Assembly: GCA_002327905.1 (NCBI GenBank)
Contig: DCUY01000039.1
Location: forward strand, 1 to 9,479
DNA: 9,479 nt
Origin: Caldifarciminota bacterium UBA2202
GTDB taxonomy: Bacteria > Hydrothermota > 32-111
Direction of reading: 5' to 3'
In this document: positions 1-7,742 of the stretch, piece by piece
Numbering within the stretch: position 1 is the stretch's first letter
Layout: each line of letters begins with the position of its first letter
Made by a program: the position numbers and the translations under genes
Notes under the pieces: model-generated
What the model saw: the letters and a program-made list of their open reading frames with translations, nothing else
Databases searched by the model: none
What the model was told of the DNA's origin: nothing

Positions 1-36
1 TCTTCGACAGCCACTTACTGTCAACTCGTCTCGGAA

Positions 37-106
37 CTGATACATGTTGCCTCTTACATGTCACTTATTACCTCTTGCCTGTCACTTGTTACCTGTGACC
101 TGTAAC
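37..106. repeat. Degenerate 7-bp tandem repeat array (10 units, consensus CTGTNAC)
   Basis: Ten consecutive heptamers run without a gap from 37 to 106: ctgatac, atgttgc, ctcttac, atgtcac, ttattac, ctcttgc, ctgtcac, ttgttac, ctgtgac, ctgtaac. The AC (or GC) ending and the T at the second or third place are kept, while position 5 varies most; the last four units carry C, T, G and A there in turn. Upstream of 37 the phase is lost, although a related ctgtcaa lies at 18-24. The array ends 20 bp before the -35 box of the operon promoter. Three heptamers make 21 bp, so translation gives a false 7-residue peptide repeat. Short heptanucleotide tandem repeats are known intergenic elements in several bacterial groups; a function is not established here. 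Confidence 0.85.
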
Positions 107-125
107 TCTCCCTTTCGTTTTTCTA

Positions 126-153
126 TTGAAAAAGAAATATATATCTATATAAT
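126..153 (+). promoter_or_regulatory. Sigma70-like promoter of the phosphodiesterase/glycosyltransferase operon
   Basis: TTGAAA at 126-131 and a perfect TATAAT at 148-153 are separated by 16 bp. Transcription would be expected to start 6-8 bases after the -10 box, at about 159-161, and the ATG of the first gene is at 162. The transcript would therefore have almost no 5' leader, and there is no Shine-Dalgarno sequence between the -10 box and the ATG. The stretch is AT-rich, so chance matches are likelier than usual, but both boxes and the spacing are good. Confidence 0.6.
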
Positions 154-161
154 AAAAACTT

Positions 162-1667
162 ATGAAGAAACAAGCAATAATTGTCGGTCTGGACGGAGGC
201 ACATTCACTCTAATCGACGAATTCATAAAAGAAGGGGAGCTTCCCTTCTTTGCATACCTGAAGGAAAATGGCGTATTTTCAAGAATGCGCTCTGTTGACC
301 AGCAGACAAGAGTGCCTATTTCTCCAACTATTTGGACATCTCTTGCAACAGGAAAGAGGGCTGAAAAGCACAATATAAAATCATTTTTTAACTTACAGCA
401 GGATATAAAATCAGCGAGATTGTTTGAGATTTTCAATCATTACGGATACACTGTCGGAAATTTCGGGTGGGAGCTGACATGGCCTCCTGAGGATTACGGC
501 GCCTTCAATATTCCATGCAATATGGCGCGTGATAATTCCACGATTCCTTCAAAAGCCTCTCCTGTTCAGGAAATGCGCAAAAGGAGCAAAAAAAAAGGGC
601 TGAATATTATTTCAAACGCGAGTCTATTTTTGAGACTATTCAATCTCGGTGTGGGAATAAATTCTCTTCTAAAGACAAGTATGGATGTTTTAAGAAAGGG
701 AGATAAAAGAACAAGGCAATTCAATAATCTGATAAACGGTTCATCCGTCAATTTTCAGGTTTTCAGGCATCTCTATAAAGAATTCAAACCTGACATTGCA
801 TTCTATTTTATTCCGATAACTGACAGCGGAGCTCATTATTTTTGGAAATATTATGATGAGAAGAATTTTCCAGATATTGATGCAGAGAAGAGAAAAAAAT
901 ACGGTGATTTTTTAAGAAAAATATATATTGAGGCTGACAGGCAGTTGAAGAAAATATTTGAAATGAATGAAGATGCTCTGTTATTCGTAATCTCAGACCA
1001 CGGCATGCAGCCAATTATGGAAGGGTCATTTGAAACTATATCCCTGAGAGCAAAAAAATTTCTTGAAATCGCGCAGATTGAAAACAAAGTCGAGCTCTAT
1101 CATGTGGGTCTCAATTGCGTGATAAATGTGAAGGAAAAATCAGGTATTGATTCAAAATTCCTTTATAATTTCTTTAAAAGCATAAAAATAAATACTCTAA
1201 ACAAGCAGTTTTTCGAAATAGTCGAGATGGATAATACAGGCAGAATATTTCTGAAAGTTTTACAGAAGGATAAGGGAGATTACGACAATGCTGATTTTGA
1301 TTCTCTTGAAGTGCGCATAGGAGGCAATGTCTGCAAATTTACTGAATTGGTTGAACTCAATGATTTGGAAAGGTCTGCAGATCATGATGAGTGGGGAATA
1401 TTCATGCATTATTCGAAAGAGTGCAAAAAAAAGGGAAAATTGGATGATAGCGAAATATATGATTTTCTTCCCACTCTTCTTAGTGCAATGGATCTTCCGT
1501 CAGCAGAGGATTTTGACGGAAAGAGCCTGATAGTCACAGATTCCGGAGGATTAAAAAATATTCCCACTTATGATTTTCTTGTGAAACATACTCCTGCTGA
1601 AAAGGAATCGGATGATTCGTATGTGAAGGATGAATTGAAACGGCTTGGCTATATGAAGGATGAGTAA
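162..1667 (+). CDS. Alkaline phosphatase superfamily phosphodiesterase/nucleotide pyrophosphatase-like protein
   Basis: Predicted metal-dependent hydrolase or transferase acting on phosphoesters or phosphodiesters (type I phosphodiesterase/nucleotide pyrophosphatase branch of the alkaline phosphatase superfamily), 501 residues. The N-terminal strand ends in the metal ligand D11 (GLDGGTF). The nucleophile motif SPTIWTSLATG starts at S54, followed by the usual KH.I. Further likely two-metal ligands are D221 and H225 (TDSGAHYFW), D279 and H280 (SDHGM) and H408 (ADHDEWGIF). The segment around 431-455 matches the family's YD.aPT...GLP...DGk close, and the C-terminus ends in the common family tail LKRLGYM. 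The start at 162 is forced, because the next Met (42) lies beyond D11. There is no signal peptide or membrane segment, so it is probably cytoplasmic. It is first in a three-gene operon and overlaps the next gene by 8 bp. Fold and catalytic chemistry are well supported; the substrate is unknown, and a role on nucleotide- or lipid-linked glycan intermediates is inferred from the GT4 gene in the operon. Confidence 0.88.
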   Translation: MKKQAIIVGLDGGTFTLIDEFIKEGELPFFAYLKENGVFSRMRSVDQQTRVPISPTIWTSLATGKRAEKHNIKSFFNLQQDIKSARLFEIFNHYGYTVGNFGWELTWPPEDYGAFNIPCNMARDNSTIPSKASPVQEMRKRSKKKGLNIISNASLFLRLFNLGVGINSLLKTSMDVLRKGDKRTRQFNNLINGSSVNFQVFRHLYKEFKPDIAFYFIPITDSGAHYFWKYYDEKNFPDIDAEKRKKYGDFLRKIYIEADRQLKKIFEMNEDALLFVISDHGMQPIMEGSFETISLRAKKFLEIAQIENKVELYHVGLNCVINVKEKSGIDSKFLYNFFKSIKINTLNKQFFEIVEMDNTGRIFLKVLQKDKGDYDNADFDSLEVRIGGNVCKFTELVELNDLERSADHDEWGIFMHYSKECKKKGKLDDSEIYDFLPTLLSAMDLPSAEDFDGKSLIVTDSGGLKNIPTYDFLVKHTPAEKESDDSYVKDELKRLGYMKDE

Positions 1668-2763
1668 CAAAAAAAAGAATATAATATTTATTCTCATTGA
1701 CGGAGCAAGATATGACTTTGTCACTGAGAATTCTCTGTACCTGCGATTATTCGGTAAATCTCTCTGGTTCAACAGAATTTATACTACCGCTCCTTATACA
1801 ATCGGGTCAATGCATGCCATGTTTACAGGGCTATATCCGAAAAACAACGGAGTAAACGGTTACTTAAATCCGAACAAACTCAAACCCGATGTCAAAATAA
1901 TTCCGCAGTATTTGAAAGAAAACAATTATTTCACACTCTGCAATATTCCAAGTGCCGTAGTTATGGCAAACAGGGGCTTTGATGTTTATGAAATTCATGA
2001 TGAGTATAAATTCATGAATACTGAAGAGCACATTGACTGCATGAAAAGGCATGAAGATAAAATCAAAAGCGCAGAGAATTTCTTTTTATACTTTCATTAC
2101 TCCCATATTCACACATCTCTTTCCAATCGTGTTTTGAAAAAGTTTGATGATTTTTCCGAAGAGTATTTTAATGACATTGAAGAAAACAGAAAAATTCATG
2201 CATCGGATGTTTTAAGGTCGGGAGAATATCTTGAGAGTATGCTTGAATATATTAAACAAGCCGGACTGCTTGAAAATACGGATGTCTGGATAGCATCCGA
2301 CCATGGAGTGTCATGCGGAGATAAGCTTGGTGAGAAGGCATACGGAATCTATCTGTTCGAATACACTCTTCATACTTTTCTTATAAAGTATGGAGAAAAC
2401 AGCAGAATGGAAGATGATGAATTCAGATGCACTATAGACACTCTTCCGATGATTTTTAAAAGTGCAGAACTTGAGATTCCAAAAAATTTGGATGGAATGT
2501 TAAAGAGGAAGAAGATTACAAAAAAATTATTCAGGGAAGTAACTGAATACGCACCGATTTTTCTTGAAACAGGAGGTGTCGGAGGTCCGTTTCCCTCGCC
2601 CGAAAAGCATAATATTTTTGGAGTGATGACCGAAAACAGAAAACTGATTCACAATAAAACAATTGATAAATTTGAAGAGTATGATTATTCCGGCGGAAAA
2701 GACAATTTAATGAATTCCATTGATTCAAAACTGAAAAAGATGCTTTTGGAATATGAGAGATAA
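1660..2763 (+). CDS. Sulfatase-fold hydrolase/transferase with a Thr nucleophile (probably not a true sulfatase)
   Basis: A 367-residue sulfatase-domain member of the alkaline phosphatase superfamily. Visible motifs are IIFILIDGARYD with metal ligand D14, APYTIGSMHAMFTGLYP at 44-60, SDHG with D214 and H215, and the family close IDTLPMIF...LDG at 259-279. The position that is Cys or Ser in formylglycine sulfatases is T47, and the CxPSR motif is absent, so this is better read as a phosphodiesterase or phospho-group transferase than a sulfate ester hydrolase. It lacks a signal peptide and transmembrane helices, unlike LtaS- or EptA-type enzymes, so a cytoplasmic site is likely. ATG 1660 overlaps the end of the upstream gene by 8 bp. 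GAAGG runs directly into this ATG, too close for a normal Shine-Dalgarno, so expression is probably by termination-reinitiation. The start is supported because the catalytic strand begins at residue 7. The substrate is unknown; length and motifs suggest an intact enzyme. Confidence 0.85.
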   Translation: MSNKKKNIIFILIDGARYDFVTENSLYLRLFGKSLWFNRIYTTAPYTIGSMHAMFTGLYPKNNGVNGYLNPNKLKPDVKIIPQYLKENNYFTLCNIPSAVVMANRGFDVYEIHDEYKFMNTEEHIDCMKRHEDKIKSAENFFLYFHYSHIHTSLSNRVLKKFDDFSEEYFNDIEENRKIHASDVLRSGEYLESMLEYIKQAGLLENTDVWIASDHGVSCGDKLGEKAYGIYLFEYTLHTFLIKYGENSRMEDDEFRCTIDTLPMIFKSAELEIPKNLDGMLKRKKITKKLFREVTEYAPIFLETGGVGGPFPSPEKHNIFGVMTENRKLIHNKTIDKFEEYDYSGGKDNLMNSIDSKLKKMLLEYER

Positions 2764-3886
2764 AAATATCCGAAGAGTTCTGATAATATCTCATTTATGG
2801 CCCAAAAATCCTCAGAGCAAGAATCCCATGAGCGGAATTTATGTTTATGACCAAGCATCTGAAATAGCAAAGAAAATTGAAACAATGGTGTTGGTGCCGC
2901 TTTCAGTCATCCCAAGAATCGGGGAGATAAAATCCTTTAAGGGCGATATTCTGAAAAACATTAAGAAGAGATTGAGTTATTCGCCTGACAGGGGAGAGAG
3001 TATAAAATATATTTCTTTTGCAGGAAAGTATTTTGATTCTATTTCAATAGCTGTTGCGATTTTAATGCATAAGAAAAAAGACTATAATCTAATGCATTGC
3101 CACACAATGTTCCCTGACGGACTGACAGGGATGATTCTCTCAATAATCACAGGAAAGCCATTTATAGTGACTATTCATGGAAGTGAAATAATGTTCATTG
3201 ACGAACATCCGATTGACAGAATGCTCGCAAAAATAATTTTAATGAGAGCGAAGAGTGTAATTTCAGTAAGCGGTCTGATGAAGGAAAAAATCCTTCGGCT
3301 CACAAAGAATAAATCGAATGTTAGTGTAATAAGAAACGGCATAAAAGAAGAATTTCCGATTGAAGAAAAGGAGAAGATGATTCTCTTTGCAGGCAAGCTG
3401 ATTCCTGTAAAGGATCCGGAGATGCTTATTGAGGCATTCTCTGTATTCTCGAAAAAAAATCCCGATTTTAAGCTTGTGATGGCGGGAGACGGAATTTTAA
3501 GGGAAAAGATTCAAAAGAAAATAAGAGATTTGAATATTGAAAATAGAGTAGAGCTAACAGGATATTTGGAGAGGGAAGAGATAAAGAGATTCTTTGCAAG
3601 AGCTTCAATACTTGCAATAACAAGCAGATCCGAGGGATTCCCTACTGTGATATATGAATCAATGTCTTCAGGGACTCCGATAGTCTCTTTCGATGTTGGA
3701 GGAGTCAAGGAGGCGGTGAGGGACGGAGAGAATGGATTCATTGTAAAGAAAAGAACAGCGGAAGAATTTGCCTTATTTATTGACAAAGCAGTTAAAGCCA
3801 CATGGAATCGTGATAATATCAGGAAAGAGGCGGAAGAATATCTTTGGGAAAGATTGGCTGATAAAATAATTCAAGCATATAAATAA
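2753..3886 (+). CDS. GT4-family glycosyltransferase (GT-B fold)
   Basis: A 377-residue glycosyltransferase of the GT4 family, which transfers a sugar from a nucleotide donor with retention of configuration. The N-terminal acceptor domain shows the LIISHLWP strand, the glycine loop MSGIYVYDQA (26-35), MHCHTMFPDG (114-123) and IHGSE (141-145). The C-terminal donor domain (from about 205) has FAGKLIPVKD with K215 and K220 in the usual phosphate-contact region, MAGDG (243-247), and the EX7E motif running from E294 (SEGFPTVIYES) to E302. Length is normal and no membrane segment is seen, fitting a cytosolic or peripheral inner-membrane enzyme. It is last in the operon: its ATG lies inside the end of the previous gene (11-bp overlap) with only GGA two bases upstream, so translation is probably coupled. 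Donor and acceptor sugars cannot be read from the sequence. A surface polysaccharide or glycolipid role is an inference. Confidence 0.92.
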   Translation: MRDKNIRRVLIISHLWPKNPQSKNPMSGIYVYDQASEIAKKIETMVLVPLSVIPRIGEIKSFKGDILKNIKKRLSYSPDRGESIKYISFAGKYFDSISIAVAILMHKKKDYNLMHCHTMFPDGLTGMILSIITGKPFIVTIHGSEIMFIDEHPIDRMLAKIILMRAKSVISVSGLMKEKILRLTKNKSNVSVIRNGIKEEFPIEEKEKMILFAGKLIPVKDPEMLIEAFSVFSKKNPDFKLVMAGDGILREKIQKKIRDLNIENRVELTGYLEREEIKRFFARASILAITSRSEGFPTVIYESMSSGTPIVSFDVGGVKEAVRDGENGFIVKKRTAEEFALFIDKAVKATWNRDNIRKEAEEYLWERLADKIIQAYK

Positions 3887-3893
3887 AAAAGGT

Positions 3894-3926
3894 AAAAAAA
3901 AGGGGCGCTTTTGCGCCCCTTTTTTT
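3894..3926. terminator. Bidirectional intrinsic terminator between convergent genes
   Basis: Perfect 8-bp GC-rich stem AGGGGCGC (3901-3908) and GCGCCCCT (3913-3920) with a TTTT loop, preceded by seven A (3894-3900) and followed by six T (3921-3926). The A and T tracts make it a rho-independent terminator on both strands. It ends the three-gene plus-strand operon, whose last stop is at 3886, and the minus-strand metallopeptidase gene, whose stop is at 3939. Confidence 0.95.
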
Positions 3927-3938
3927 ATTTGGATGTGA

Positions 3939-6900
3939 TTACTTCAATAATGTAATTCTTTCCTTTGCTTCTTTATTACCCTGTTTCAATACTGCAAAAT
4001 AAACTCCGCTTGAGAGTTTCTCTGCATCTATCTTGGCAGAATAGAAGCCCGGCTTTACGAATCCGTCTGCAAATGTCATCACAACCTGTCCTGTGATCGA
4101 ATAGATATTCAATGATACCTGTTCTTCTCTGTCTATTGAATAATAGAGAGTGAAGGAGTTCTTAACAGGATTCTGAGTGAGAGGAGTTATGCCGAATACA
4201 AACTTTGAGAAGAATTTAACCTTTGTCTCTGCAAGTGTCAGCTTGTTTCCGCTGTTATCAACTCTGTTCAGTTCATAGGTATAAACGCCGTTTGCAGGAA
4301 CTGTCTTATCAGTGAACTTTGTTGACTTAATGTCAACATTACCCACTGTTGTTGAGACTCCGTCCTTGCTTCTGACAATTTCCCATGAATTTCCTGTAAG
4401 GTTTTCTGATGACCATTCAAGAATAATATCATTGTTTATCTGTACTGCAAGCAATGCAGTTTCCATTGATGCTGTCGCATCTGCCGCAATCTTCTCTGCG
4501 GAGGGGTTAAGTGAATAACCCTGATAATTGACTGCCTTGACTTTGTAGTAATAATTTGTCTTTGCAAGAGGCACTGTATCAACAACCGATGTTCCTGTTG
4601 TTGTCTTTACAGAATCAGCATCCTTTGCATAGAAGTTAGGTGTTATGCTTCTGTAAACTACATATTTTGTTACAAAGTCAGATGCCGCATTTGCAGTCCA
4701 TGAAAGATTGACTGTTGTGGATGTTGGTACTCTGTCTATTATAAGATTCTGAACTGATTTCGGAAGTACAAGAGATGTGACATCAATCTTTGTCACTTCC
4801 GAATTGTCCATGTTCAGCGTCCATATATAATATTTGTTATTCTTGCCGTATGGCACCGCAGGTGTTATACCGTCGCCGGAAATCCCCTGAAATGCGATGT
4901 CATAAGCGGGATAGTTTCCCTGAACTGAGGGGCATGATATTGTGTTGATTGTCTTGAATGCTGTTGTAGAAAGAAGAGAATCGCTTGCAGGGAATCCTGC
5001 ATTGTATGGTGTCTTTCTGAATATTAGGTTCTCAAAGATGTTGACTGACCAGAAGCATGTTCCGTCCCACTCTATACCGCGGCCATTGTTCCACTTTCCG
5101 CCGTATGATGTTCCATCAGCAAGAGGAGCTCTCCAGAATCTTGTCGCAGTTCCGTTGAGGACCTTTCTCTGGCCGAAAATTGATTCTTCAAGTGTTCCGT
5201 ATGTCTGCCAGTAACCGAAGAGAGAATCATTATTGTCAAATGTGAGTCCTCTGACTCTCTTCATTATAGTTCCGGCGTAGTCAGTATTTGACCATTTTGT
5301 TCTTGAAATCTGTGTCTGAGAATTAAAGTCATATCTGAGTGCTGAATCTCCGGCGCTTATCCATACATTTCCTGCGGCATCATGGTCCATGCACTGTGCA
5401 TAGTTTGCAGATGTGTATGAGAAATTGTCCTGAAGAGTTGCTCCATTATCTGATAATGTCCAGAACCATATTTGCTTGGAACCTGTTCCGTAGATATTGC
5501 CCAAACCGCTTCCTGCCGCAATTATTGCCCAGTCATCTATGCCGGAGTTACCAAGCCAATAGATATCAAGAGCCGCCGCGTCTATAAGCGCTGTTGATTT
5601 TGTGCTAAGAAGGAATGTTGTATCTGTCGGTGTTGAATTGAGTTTTATTCCGAACTCTGTTTCATTTGAACCTGTCGCAGATGTGACTGCAAGAGTAAAG
5701 AATATTATTGTATCCGTAGGCGCTCCTGATTTTATCTTCACTCTGAAATTGTCAGAGTTTGTTCCTGTTCCTGCCGCACCTATATTCGGGTATGCTCCTG
5801 TCGAATCGGTTACAATAACCAAACCCTGAGGGTTTCTCAGCTTTGCAGAGATTCCTGTTGCCGCCGCTCCGACATTCTTTATTGTTATCTTGAGGTCAAC
5901 AAGTTCATCAGGCTCTGCCGCTCCGTTATTGTTTCCGTAATTTACTATTGTATCATAAACAACATTTGCTTTGTATGCGAATGAAGGTGTTGCAGGCGCT
6001 GTGCAGTTGTCAACTGTGAACCACATTGTATCACCGGGTTTTGAAATTCCTATGATGTATGGTCCGAAAGTGGTTGTTGAGCCGTTTATGTTTGCTCCTG
6101 CAGAAGTAAGGTTTGTGAATTCATAGTCATCTCCTGCAAAATAAGGAGCCTGTCCCGCATCTCTGTATATTGTGTCAGCTGTGTATGTGTCATGGACTTT
6201 AGGGTCAAATCCCCTCTGCTCAACCCAGTATGTATAATATTGTCCTTCATTGTAATAAGTGCCCTTCTCTGACTGGTCATAGTGGGATATAATTAAACCA
6301 TGCTCAGGCAGTACGCTCTCAAAGAATCCTTTATTGTTTCTGTTCTCAACAAAGAAGTATTCGCCTGCAGTTGTTATTGCCGCATTTCTAATCATCATGA
6401 ATCTCGGTCCTTTCTTTATTGAGTCAGCCGCGAGACCCACCACGAAGTACCTTCCGTTTGTCGTTATAGTCTGGTCCCAATCATCAGGCATAAAGCCGGA
6501 AGTTGCGTCTCCCGATTCAGGCGCTCCTGCAAATGCATACTGAAGCATTGCTCCCGGGTGCGGCGGTCTTGAACCTGCCTGTACTCCGTCTCCGTTCCAT
6601 GAACCGCCGTCCATGAGTGACCACATGTCAGCCGGTTCACCCTGATAACCATAGTCATAAAGGTCAGGCGCTGTAAATGCATGGAATGATTCATGCGCAT
6701 GAACTCCTATACCCATTGTAAATGAACGGATAAAGAGAGTGTCTTTAAGCTGTGTAAGCGTCCAATCTTTTGAAAGTGAATCCGTCAATTCACCCGCATT
6801 TGTCGGGTTTCTTATTGTGGCGCCTGTTGTTGTCGCTATTGTTGTTGTGTATTTTGTAGCCCACATATCTTTTGTTGAGCCGGTTGCCGATTGCTCACCG

Positions 6901-7736
6901 CCGCATCTTACTGTCAACCAGTGGTCAACATATCCGTCACCGTCACCGTCATAACTAGAATAAAGAACCCCTCTTAATTCCATTCTTCCTGCTGAGGCTT
7001 TGGCTATATTCTGCATGAATGTAAGCTCTGCTCCATCGCCGTATTCTCCATACAGATTAGCTGTTGAAACTGCTCCCACTGATACAGGTCCCTGTACGTG
7101 GCAGTTAGCATCAATCTGCCATCTGCTGAATGAAATTTCCTTAAAAAATGTTCTGAATGAACCTGCTGAATATGAGAAAAACACACTATCCCAGTAAAGT
7201 GAATCGTGTGCTGTTCCGCCATTGGCTCCTGAAGTAAAATCTGAACGAAGTGTCCATGGCTGTGTAGCCCAGTTGGCAGGCTTTACGGTTCCCAAAAATG
7301 ACGAATCATCAAAGCATCCCAATATCACAAGAAATTTTCTGTCTGCATAACCGTCTTTTGCGTATTCGTCATTGATATCAATCATTTTTGACCAATTAAT
7401 CTGCTTCATTTCATTTCCCGGAAGAGATGCGACTTTATCTGCATCAGGCCTTAAGCCCTTTGTAAATGGGCACTGGTCTTTTCCGGCAATGAACATCGTC
7501 GGTACAAGTATACCGTCGACTTTGTTGGCGTATGTCCACCAACCCTCACTGTTCCTTATAATTGCGAATCTTTCTTCTGTCTCTGCAAAATGGAAATGTT
7601 CGTCACCCTTTAACTGGGCTATGAACTTTGTTCCATCCGGTTGCTCGAAAACCCTGAACCCGGGTCTTGCAGGCACTGCGAATACTATCACAGCCGCAAA
7701 GACCAAGAGCAGAGTTGTTACGAGAAGTTTCTTCAT
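3939..7736 (-). CDS. Secreted M6-family metallopeptidase with C-terminal sorting domain
   Basis: A 1265-residue exported zinc peptidase. Residues 1-20 form a Sec signal peptide (KK, then a hydrophobic core, VFA before the likely cleavage site). Residues 21-130 resemble the N-terminal region of M6 proteins (PDGTKF, GDEHFHF, ETEERFAI). The catalytic part spans about 130-580: LVILGCFDD, an Asp-rich DGDGDGYVD (263-271, a possible calcium site), zinc motif HESFH with H348, E349 and H352 followed by PDLYDY, and a WSLMDGGSW Met-turn-like motif (372-380). Next come a beta-sandwich-like domain (about 590-705, NNNGAAEPDE), an unassigned segment (about 715-990) with propeller-like D.....W patterns, two fibronectin III-like domains (about 992-1085 and 1091-1175), and a type IX secretion type A-like sorting domain (1182-1265: NP, IYSITGQVV, LSSGVYF, ITLLK). 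The start has an ideal Shine-Dalgarno. It is probably released or anchored at the outer surface and degrades protein; the substrate is unknown. It is monocistronic and looks richer in GC than its neighbours. Confidence 0.92.
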   Translation of the reverse strand: MKKLLVTTLLLVFAAVIVFAVPARPGFRVFEQPDGTKFIAQLKGDEHFHFAETEERFAIIRNSEGWWTYANKVDGILVPTMFIAGKDQCPFTKGLRPDADKVASLPGNEMKQINWSKMIDINDEYAKDGYADRKFLVILGCFDDSSFLGTVKPANWATQPWTLRSDFTSGANGGTAHDSLYWDSVFFSYSAGSFRTFFKEISFSRWQIDANCHVQGPVSVGAVSTANLYGEYGDGAELTFMQNIAKASAGRMELRGVLYSSYDGDGDGYVDHWLTVRCGGEQSATGSTKDMWATKYTTTIATTTGATIRNPTNAGELTDSLSKDWTLTQLKDTLFIRSFTMGIGVHAHESFHAFTAPDLYDYGYQGEPADMWSLMDGGSWNGDGVQAGSRPPHPGAMLQYAFAGAPESGDATSGFMPDDWDQTITTNGRYFVVGLAADSIKKGPRFMMIRNAAITTAGEYFFVENRNNKGFFESVLPEHGLIISHYDQSEKGTYYNEGQYYTYWVEQRGFDPKVHDTYTADTIYRDAGQAPYFAGDDYEFTNLTSAGANINGSTTTFGPYIIGISKPGDTMWFTVDNCTAPATPSFAYKANVVYDTIVNYGNNNGAAEPDELVDLKITIKNVGAAATGISAKLRNPQGLVIVTDSTGAYPNIGAAGTGTNSDNFRVKIKSGAPTDTIIFFTLAVTSATGSNETEFGIKLNSTPTDTTFLLSTKSTALIDAAALDIYWLGNSGIDDWAIIAAGSGLGNIYGTGSKQIWFWTLSDNGATLQDNFSYTSANYAQCMDHDAAGNVWISAGDSALRYDFNSQTQISRTKWSNTDYAGTIMKRVRGLTFDNNDSLFGYWQTYGTLEESIFGQRKVLNGTATRFWRAPLADGTSYGGKWNNGRGIEWDGTCFWSVNIFENLIFRKTPYNAGFPASDSLLSTTAFKTINTISCPSVQGNYPAYDIAFQGISGDGITPAVPYGKNNKYYIWTLNMDNSEVTKIDVTSLVLPKSVQNLIIDRVPTSTTVNLSWTANAASDFVTKYVVYRSITPNFYAKDADSVKTTTGTSVVDTVPLAKTNYYYKVKAVNYQGYSLNPSAEKIAADATASMETALLAVQINNDIILEWSSENLTGNSWEIVRSKDGVSTTVGNVDIKSTKFTDKTVPANGVYTYELNRVDNSGNKLTLAETKVKFFSKFVFGITPLTQNPVKNSFTLYYSIDREEQVSLNIYSITGQVVMTFADGFVKPGFYSAKIDAEKLSSGVYFAVLKQGNKEAKERITLLK

Positions 7737-7742
7737 TGAAAA

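Noticed and set aside
37..106. CRISPR-like or transposon-end interpretation of the 5' array
   Set aside because: Units are 7 bp with no spacers, no conserved long repeat and no cas or transposase genes nearby.
44..298. Plus-strand open frame with a heptapeptide repeat (LPLTCHL-like)
   Set aside because: The peptide repeat is a by-product of the 7-bp DNA array read three units at a time, and most of the frame overlaps the well-supported phosphodiesterase gene in another frame.
1660..2763. True formylglycine sulfatase
   Set aside because: No Cys or Ser at the active-site position and no CxPSR motif; Thr47 occupies it.
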